Source: Streptomyces sp. NBC_00094
GTDB lineage: Bacteria; Actinomycetota; Actinomycetes; Streptomycetales; Streptomycetaceae
Assembly (NCBI RefSeq): GCF_026343125.1
Contig: NZ_JAPEMB010000001.1
Span: 2,666,001 to 2,730,000 of the forward strand
Length of the DNA stretch: 64,000 nucleotides
Direction of reading: 5' to 3'
The notes under the pieces are model-generated. The model made no database searches. It saw only the letters and a program-made list of their open reading frames with translations, and was not told the DNA's origin. A program made the translations under genes and the position numbers. Every line of letters begins with the position of its first letter. Position 1 is the first letter of the stretch. Positions 58,603-64,000 of the stretch are shown piece after piece.

Positions 58603-60042
58603 CTAGAAGGGGTCGAACTCGTCGTACTCGCGCTGCGCGTCGTCGCGCTGCGCGTCGCGGTCGCGGCGGCGCTGCGCCGCCGGACGCGGAGCCTCCAGAC
58701 GGTGGTCCTCGCCACGGCGGCCGAGCATTTCGGCGCCGGCCATCATCGAGGGCTCCCAGTCGAAGACGACCGCGTTCTCCTCGACGCCGATCGCGACGCC
58801 GTCGCCCGCGCGGGCGCCCGCCTTCATCAGCCGGTCCTCGACGCCGAGGCGGTTGAGGCGGTCGGCCAGGTAGCCCACGGCCTCGTCGTTGCTGAAGTCG
58901 GTCTGGCGGACCCAGCGCTCGGGCTTGTCGCCGCGCACCCGGTACACGTCCTCGACCTCGTCGTACGTGACCGTGAAGCCCGCGTCGTCGACGGCCTTCG
59001 GGGTGATGACGATCCGGGTCGCCTCCTCCTTCGGCTTCGCCGCGCGCGCTTCCGAGACGATGCCGGCAAGGGCGAAGGAGAGCTCCTTCAGACCCGTACG
59101 GGCGACGGCGGAGGCCTCGAACACCTGGTAGCCGCGGGCCTCCAGGTCCGGGCGGATCATGTCCGCGAGGTCCTGGCCGTCCGGGATGTCGATCTTGTTG
59201 AGGACGACGATCCGGGGACGGTCCTCAAGCCCGCCGTACTGCTTGAGCTCCTCCTCGATGATGTCGAGGTCGGAGACCGGGTCGCGGTCGGACTCCAGCG
59301 TCGCCGTGTCCAGGACGTGGACGAGGACGGAGCACCGCTCCACGTGGCGCAGGAACTCCAGGCCCAGGCCGCGGCCCTGGCTCGCGCCCGGGATCAGGCC
59401 CGGCACGTCGGCGATCGTGTAGACGGTCGAGCCGGCCGTGACCACGCCCAGGTTCGGGACGAGCGTCGTGAAGGGGTAGTCGGCGATCTTCGGCTTGGCG
59501 GCCGACAGCACCGAGATCAGCGAGGACTTGCCCGCGCTCGGGTAGCCGACGAGGGCCACGTCGGCGACGGTCTTGAGCTCCAGGACGATGTCCCGCGCCT
59601 CACCGGGCTCACCCAGGAGGGCGAAGCCGGGGGCCTTGCGGCGGGCGGAGGACAGCGCGGCGTTGCCGAGGCCGCCGCGGCCGCCCTGGCCCGCGATGAA
59701 GGTGGTGCCCTCACCGACGAGGTCGGCGAGGACCTCGCCGTTCTTGTCGAGGACGACGGTGCCGTCGGGCACGGTCAGGACGAGGTCCTGGCCGTCCTTG
59801 CCGGAGCGGTTGTCACCGGCGCCGGGCTGGCCGTTGGTGGCCTTGCGGTGCGGGGAGTGGTGGTACTCGAGGAGGGTGGTGATCGACTGGTCGACGACCA
59901 GGATCACATCGCCGCCACGGCCGCCGTTACCGCCGTCGGGTCCGCCGAGCGGCTTGAACTTCTCCCGGTGAACGGAGGCGCAGCCGTGGCCTCCGTTACC
60001 CGCGGCGACGTGCAGCTCGACGCGGTCCACGAAGGTAGTCAT
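58603..60042 (-). CDS. obg: GTPase Obg (CgtA)
   Basis: 479-residue ribosome-assembly GTPase, also linked to stress and developmental control in Streptomyces. The glycine-rich Obg fold begins [20 protein letters not shown], the G domain has [31 protein letters not shown] and [11 protein letters not shown], and the OCT domain follows. The C terminus is Arg/Asp-rich. The ATG at 60042 has GGAGG about 10 bases upstream and its own promoter candidate, with a terminator hairpin between it and rpmA. The obg-rpmA-rplU order is conserved. Confidence 0.96.
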   Translation of the reverse strand: MTTFVDRVELHVAAGNGGHGCASVHREKFKPLGGPDGGNGGRGGDVILVVDQSITTLLEYHHSPHRKATNGQPGAGDNRSGKDGQDLVLTVPDGTVVLDKNGEVLADLVGEGTTFIAGQGGRGGLGNAALSSARRKAPGFALLGEPGEARDIVLELKTVADVALVGYPSAGKSSLISVLSAAKPKIADYPFTTLVPNLGVVTAGSTVYTIADVPGLIPGASQGRGLGLEFLRHVERCSVLVHVLDTATLESDRDPVSDLDIIEEELKQYGGLEDRPRIVVLNKIDIPDGQDLADMIRPDLEARGYQVFEASAVARTGLKELSFALAGIVSEARAAKPKEEATRIVITPKAVDDAGFTVTYDEVEDVYRVRGDKPERWVRQTDFSNDEAVGYLADRLNRLGVEDRLMKAGARAGDGVAIGVEENAVVFDWEPSMMAGAEMLGRRGEDHRLEAPRPAAQRRRDRDAQRDDAQREYDEFDPF

Positions 60043-60066
60043 GGTTCTGTGCCTCCAGTTAACGGG

Positions 60067-60096
60067 GTACTACGAGGTGGAATGTCTATCTAGTAA
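60067..60096 (-). promoter_or_regulatory. Possible obg promoter
   Basis: TTACTA, 18 bases, TAGTAC on the minus strand, about 25 bases before the obg start and just past the rpmA terminator. Confidence 0.4.
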
Positions 60097-60104
60097 CACG
60101 CGAA

Positions 60105-60143
60105 AGGCGGACCCGCTTCCCTGTCGGGAAGTGAGGTCCGCCT
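60105..60143 (-). terminator. Terminator hairpin between rpmA and obg
   Basis: Outer arms AGGCGGACC/GGTCCGCCT enclose inner arms CTTCCC/GGGAAG; TTT follows on the minus strand. It could end the rplU-rpmA transcript or reduce read-through into obg. Confidence 0.8.
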
Positions 60144-60157
60144 CCGCAAAGATCCGA

Positions 60158-60412
60158 TCAGGCGACCGGAACGATGTTCACGACCTTGCGGCCACGGTGG
60201 GTGCCGAACTGCACCGAACCGGCCTGCAGGGCGAACAGCGTGTCGTCGCCGCCACGGCCGACGCCCGAGCCCGGGTGGAAGTGGGTGCCACGCTGGCGGA
60301 CCAGGATCTCACCCGCGTTGACGACCTGACCGCCGAAGCGCTTCACGCCGAGCCGCTGGGCATTGGAGTCGCGCCCGTTCCGGGTGGACGATGCGCCCTT
60401 CTTGTGTGCCAT
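60158..60412 (-). CDS. rpmA: 50S ribosomal protein L27
   Basis: 84-residue large-subunit protein close to the peptidyl-transferase centre. It starts [20 protein letters not shown] and carries the standard [22 protein letters not shown] core. The start follows rplU by 13 bases. No cleavable N-terminal extension of the Firmicutes type is present. Confidence 0.98.
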   Translation of the reverse strand: MAHKKGASSTRNGRDSNAQRLGVKRFGGQVVNAGEILVRQRGTHFHPGSGVGRGGDDTLFALQAGSVQFGTHRGRKVVNIVPVA

Positions 60413-60425
60413 GTCTCAGTCCCTC

Positions 60426-60746
60426 TTACTTCGCAGCCGCGGGGATACCGGTGACCTTGATCGCCGTGTACTGCTGGCGGTGACCCTGGCGACGGCGGTA
60501 GCCGGTCTTGTTCTTGTAGCGCAGGATGTCGATCTTGGCGCCCTTGTGGTGGTCCACGACCTCGGCCGTGACCTTGATGCCGGCCAGGACCCACGGGTCG
60601 CTGGTCACGGCGTCGCCGTCGACAACGAGCAGGGTCGAGAGCTCGACCGTGTCGCCAACCTTGGCAGTGGAAATCTTGTCAACCTCAACGATGTCGCCGA
60701 CAGCAACCTTGTGCTGGCGACCACCGCTGCGCACGATGGCGTACAC
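60426..60746 (-). CDS. rplU: 50S ribosomal protein L21
   Basis: 106-residue large-subunit protein binding 23S rRNA. It starts [20 protein letters not shown] and ends with the [21 protein letters not shown] stretch typical of the family. It heads the rplU-rpmA transcript and has a strong promoter about 165 bases upstream, giving a long 5' leader that could hold an autoregulatory structure. Confidence 0.97.
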   Translation of the reverse strand: MYAIVRSGGRQHKVAVGDIVEVDKISTAKVGDTVELSTLLVVDGDAVTSDPWVLAGIKVTAEVVDHHKGAKIDILRYKNKTGYRRRQGHRQQYTAIKVTGIPAAAK

Positions 60747-60906
60747 GCGGATCTCTCTCTCACTCGGGATGAAAACCTCTGAAGCCAGCCGCTCACACGT
60801 GCCCTGGGGCCCGCGGCGTTCCGGAATCGGACGAGCGGCCTCTCCCGACGGGCGGGAGGGAGGTGCTCAGAGGTGCGACGCGTCCAGTCAGACACGCCGA
60901 CGGTCT

Positions 60907-60936
60907 AGGTTACGGGCGGCTGCCACAGGGGGTCAA
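60907..60936 (-). promoter_or_regulatory. rplU-rpmA promoter
   Basis: TTGACC, 18 bases, TAACCT on the minus strand. Both hexamers are close to the vegetative consensus. Transcription would start near 60900, leaving about 155 untranslated bases before rplU. Confidence 0.75.
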
Positions 60937-60948
60937 ATTCGCCCGAGC

Positions 60949-60983
60949 GGGTGCGGGCCGCCCGAAGGGGACGGCCCGCACCC
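60949..60983 (-). terminator. Terminator hairpin after rne
   Basis: A 12-bp stem GGGTGCGGGCCG with its complement CGGCCCGCACCC, seven bases past the rne stop codon and just upstream of the rplU promoter. Confidence 0.88.
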
Positions 60984-60989
60984 GGTGGA

Positions 60990-63900
60990 TCAGTCCTGGG
61001 CCGGAGCCGTGGTCTTCTCCGCCGCCTTCTTGGCCGGGGCCTTCTTGGCGGTGGTCTTCTTGGTCGCCGCCGTCTTCTTGGTGGCCGCCGTCTTCTTGGT
61101 GGCGGCCTTCTTGGCGGTGGCCTTCTTCGCGGTCTTGCGCGCGGCCGTCTTCTTGGCCGGCGCGGCCTCGGTCGCGGCCTCGTCCTTCGCCTCGGTGACC
61201 TCGACGGTCTCGACCGGAGCCGCGGCGACCACGACGACGGCGGCCTCCTCGGCGCCCGCGGGCGAACCCGCGGGAGCGGTGGCCTTACGGACCACCCGGC
61301 GACGGGCACGCGGCGGGGCGGCCACGGGGGCCTCCTCGACGACGGGCTCGGGCGCGGCCTCCACGACGGGCTCCGGCTCCGGGGCGGCCACAGGGGCCTC
61401 CTCGACGACGGGCTCGACGACGACGGCCGGCTCGGCGGTCTCCGTGGTCGACACGACCGGGGACGTCGCTCGGCGCGTGGCGCGGCGACGGCCACGCGGG
61501 GCCGGGGCGGCGATCTCCTCGACCACCGGCTCGGCGACGGGCTCGGCGACCGCTTCGGCGACGGGCTCCGGCACGACGACCGGCTCCGGCTCCACCACGT
61601 AGGTCTCGGTCTCCACGACCCGGGCAGGGGCGGCCGGCGCGGACACCCTGCGGGTGGCGCGGCGACGGCCACGACCACGCGTGGCGGCGGCCTCGGCCTC
61701 GGCGATGCTGCCGTACAGCTCCTCGTCCGGGGCGATGGGCTCGGGCAGGGCGACCGGCGCGGCCAGCTCCGCCGCGACCTCGGCCTCGGTCTCGGTCTCG
61801 TGCTCGTGCTCGTGCTCGTGCTCGTGGACGTGCTCGGCACCGCGACCGCGCTTCTTCGCGCGCTTGCCGCCGCCACCGGTGGTGGTCGGCTGCTCCATGT
61901 GCACGATGACACCGCGGCCGTTGCAGTGGACGCAGGTCTCGGAGAAGGACTCCAGGAGGCCCTGGCCGACCCGCTTACGGGTCATCTGCACCAGGCCGAG
62001 CGAGGTGACCTCGGCCACCTGGTGCTTGGTCCGGTCCCGGCCCAGGCACTCCAGGAGGCGGCGCAGCACCAGGTCGCGGTTGGACTCCAGGACCATGTCG
62101 ATGAAGTCGATGACGACGATGCCGCCCAGGTCGCGCAGGCGCAGCTGGCGGACGATCTCCTCGGCCGCTTCGAGGTTGTTCCTCGTCACGGTCTCTTCGA
62201 GGTTGCCGCCCTGGCCGGTGAACTTGCCGGTGTTGACGTCGACGACGATCATCGCCTCGGTCTTGTCGATCACCAGCGAGCCGCCGGACGGCAGCCAGAC
62301 CTTGCGGTCCAGCGCCTTCATCAGCTGCTCGTCGATCCGGTACGTCGCGAAGACGTCGACCTCGCTCGTCCACTTGGACAGGCGGTCGGCCAGGTCCGGG
62401 GCGACGTGCGACACGTACCCGTGGATGGTCTCCCACGCCTCGTCACCGCTGACGATGACCTTGGAGAAGTCCTCGTTGAAGATGTCGCGGACGACCCGGA
62501 CGGTCATGTCCGGCTCGCCGTAGAGCAGGCTCGGCGCGCTCGTCGAGATCTGCTTCGCCTTCTTCTGGATGTCCTCCCACTGCGCCTGGAGCCGCTCGAC
62601 GTCACGGCGCAGCTCGTCCTCGCTCGCGCCCTCGGCGGCGGTGCGCACGATGACGCCCGCGTCCTCGGGGACGATCTTCTTGAGGATGGTCTTCAGACGC
62701 GCGCGCTCGGTGTCCGGGAGCTTGCGGCTGATGCCGGTCATCGAGCCCTCGGGCACGTACACGAGGTAGCGGCCGGGCAGGGAGACCTGGCTGGTCAGAC
62801 GGGCGCCCTTGTGGCCGATCGGGTCCTTCGTGACCTGCACGAGGACCGACTGGCCGGACTTGAGGGCGGTCTCGATACGACGCGGGCCGTGGCCCATGCC
62901 GAGCGCCTCGAAGTTGACCTCACCGGCGTACAGGACGGCGTTGCGGCCCTTGCCGATGTCGACGAAGGCGGCCTCCATCGACGGCAGGACGTTCTGGACC
63001 TTGCCCAGGTAGACGTTGCCGACGTACGAGGTGGCCTGCTCCTTGTTGACGTAGTGCTCGACGAGCACGTTGTCCTCGAGGACGCCGATCTGGGTGCGCT
63101 CGCCGCTCTGGCGGACGACCATGACGCGCTCGACGGCCTCGCGGCGGGCCAGGAACTCGGCCTCGGTGATGATCGGGACGCGACGGCGGCCCTGCTCGCG
63201 GCCCTCGCGGCGGCGCTGCTTCTTCGCCTCCAGACGGGTCGAGCCCTTGATGGACTGGACCTCGTCGGCGCTCGTGCCGAGCTCGGCCTTCTCGCGGGCC
63301 GGGCGGGGCTCGCGGACCTTGACGACCGTACGGACGCCTTCCTCCTCGGCGCCCTCGGCGTCGGCGGAGGCGTCCCCGCTGCGACGACGGCGACGACGGC
63401 GACGACGGGAGCTGCTGGAGCCGCCGGCGTACGCCTCGGCCTCGTCGTGCTCCTCCTCGCCCTCCTCGGCCTCGGCCTCGTCCTCGGACCGGAGCTCGTC
63501 GGACTCCTCGGACTCCTCGACCTCGGTGAGCTCACCGCGGCGACGGCGACGGCCGCCACGGCGGCGACGGCGGGACGGGCGGTCCCCGTACTCGTCCGTC
63601 TCGTCGGCCTCCTCGGCCTCTTCGAGCTCGTCCGCCACGGCCTCGACCTCGGGCTCGTCGGCGACGGTGGCCGGGACGGGCTCGACGGCGACGGGCTCGC
63701 CACGGCGGCGACGGCGACGGCGGGAGCCGGCCTCGGCGCGCTCGGTGGCCTCCGGGATCTCGATGGGCCCGGTCGTCTCGGCGACCTCGGCCTCGACGGT
63801 CTCGTCGAGCTCGTCCTCCTCCAGCTCCTCCGGCTCCACGACCTCGGCGGCCTGCATGGCTGCCGTCTCCGGGGTCTGGAACATCGGCTCGGAGAAGACC

Positions 63901-64000
63901 GGGGCCTGGAAGACGGCGACGGCGGGACGCTCGGCGCGGCGGGCGCGGGACGTCTCCGGCTTCGTGACGGGCTCGGAGGTGAACTGCGGCGAGGTGGCGC
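60990..64000 (-). CDS. rne: Ribonuclease E/G family (5' end off window)
   Basis: At least 1003 residues of the actinobacterial RNase E/G, the main mRNA-processing endonuclease. The frame remains open to the right edge, so the N terminus is missing; an ATG at 63884 is internal. The visible order is an acidic/Arg-rich disordered region, an S1 RNA-binding stretch (TSYVGNVYLGKVQNVLPSMEAAFVDIG), the catalytic domain with the metal ligands in MIVVDVNTGKFTG and VVIDFIDM, and the zinc-link CVHCNGRG. After that comes a long low-complexity C terminus ending in Lys/Ala repeats (KKTAATKKTAATKK). Catalytic centre in the middle is usual for actinobacteria. Confidence 0.96.
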   Translation of the reverse strand, partial: ATSPQFTSEPVTKPETSRARRAERPAVAVFQAPVFSEPMFQTPETAAMQAAEVVEPEELEEDELDETVEAEVAETTGPIEIPEATERAEAGSRRRRRRRGEPVAVEPVPATVADEPEVEAVADELEEAEEADETDEYGDRPSRRRRRGGRRRRRGELTEVEESEESDELRSEDEAEAEEGEEEHDEAEAYAGGSSSSRRRRRRRRRSGDASADAEGAEEEGVRTVVKVREPRPAREKAELGTSADEVQSIKGSTRLEAKKQRRREGREQGRRRVPIITEAEFLARREAVERVMVVRQSGERTQIGVLEDNVLVEHYVNKEQATSYVGNVYLGKVQNVLPSMEAAFVDIGKGRNAVLYAGEVNFEALGMGHGPRRIETALKSGQSVLVQVTKDPIGHKGARLTSQVSLPGRYLVYVPEGSMTGISRKLPDTERARLKTILKKIVPEDAGVIVRTAAEGASEDELRRDVERLQAQWEDIQKKAKQISTSAPSLLYGEPDMTVRVVRDIFNEDFSKVIVSGDEAWETIHGYVSHVAPDLADRLSKWTSEVDVFATYRIDEQLMKALDRKVWLPSGGSLVIDKTEAMIVVDVNTGKFTGQGGNLEETVTRNNLEAAEEIVRQLRLRDLGGIVVIDFIDMVLESNRDLVLRRLLECLGRDRTKHQVAEVTSLGLVQMTRKRVGQGLLESFSETCVHCNGRGVIVHMEQPTTTGGGGKRAKKRGRGAEHVHEHEHEHEHETETEAEVAAELAAPVALPEPIAPDEELYGSIAEAEAAATRGRGRRRATRRVSAPAAPARVVETETYVVEPEPVVVPEPVAEAVAEPVAEPVVEEIAAPAPRGRRRATRRATSPVVSTTETAEPAVVVEPVVEEAPVAAPEPEPVVEAAPEPVVEEAPVAAPPRARRRVVRKATAPAGSPAGAEEAAVVVVAAAPVETVEVTEAKDEAATEAAPAKKTAARKTAKKATAKKAATKKTAATKKTAATKKTTAKKAPAKKAAEKTTAPAQD
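61020..61165. repeat. Imperfect repeat encoding the Lys/Ala-rich RNase E tail
   Basis: Repeated gtcttcttggtggccgcc-type units on the plus strand encode KKTAATKK and similar residues near the C terminus of RNase E. Confidence 0.7.

Noticed and set aside
60747..60989. A known L21 leader RNA upstream of rplU
   Set aside because: The leader is long, but I could not recognise a structure that matches the families I know from Firmicutes.

Overview
The window is a high-GC actinobacterial chromosome segment, almost certainly Streptomyces. The gene order is typical of the Streptomyces core chromosome (phoH; hrcA-dnaJ; hemW; lepA; rpsT/holA; comEA-comEC; leuS; nadD-LytR-like-rsfS; proB/proA; obg-rpmA-rplU-rne). 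GTG starts and TAnnnT -10 boxes are common. I found no CRISPR array, rRNA operon, transposase, integrase or prophage gene.

Layout. 1-3.0 kb: phoH, cut by the left edge and interrupted by an intein, then a PfkB-type sugar kinase. 3.2-9.0 kb: an MFS exporter, then a leftward run of nitronate monooxygenase, rsmE, a HIT protein, rnz and adenosine deaminase. 9.1-11.4 kb: hrcA-dnaJ with a CIRCE-like operator. 11.4-20.7 kb: an MBL-fold protein, a DUF3097-type protein, hemW, a long-chain acyl-CoA synthetase, lepA, rpsT and holA. 20.7-24.5 kb: a YceI-family protein, then a regulator/MFS/arylamine N-acetyltransferase cluster. 24.5-30.1 kb: comEC, comEA, degV and a membrane coiled-coil protein. 30.2-33.3 kb: leuS behind a short leader peptide with three consecutive Leu codons and a terminator hairpin. 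33.4-37.7 kb: two identical tRNA-Ala(GGC) genes flank a GT87-like transferase, small Cys-motif ORFs, an MFS exporter and an XRE regulator. 37.7-46.0 kb: a histidine phosphatase that appears to start at CTG, rsfS, a LytR-C-domain protein, nadD, an M48 protease, two paralogous membrane proteins and proA. 46.1-60.1 kb: proB, then a surface-glycopolymer locus (GtrA, GT2 glycosyltransferases, a polytopic membrane protein, a bifunctional GT2/CDP-glycerol glycerophosphotransferase, GT4, GalE), then obg. 60.1-64 kb: rpmA, rplU and RNase E/G, cut by the right edge.

How it works together. Most genes are housekeeping: translation (leuS, rpsT, rplU, rpmA, lepA, rsfS, obg, rsmE, tRNAs), RNA processing (rnz, rne), proline and NAD synthesis, chaperone control and replication (holA). 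Two exporter/regulator pairs look like small resistance modules. The 48-58.5 kb block probably builds and decorates a teichoic-acid-like wall polymer.

The observations most worth follow-up are the PhoH intein with class 3-like features, the leucine-codon attenuator in front of leuS, the CTG start in a CTGA overlap, and the tRNA-Ala-flanked cassette whose regulator gene reads into the tRNA.
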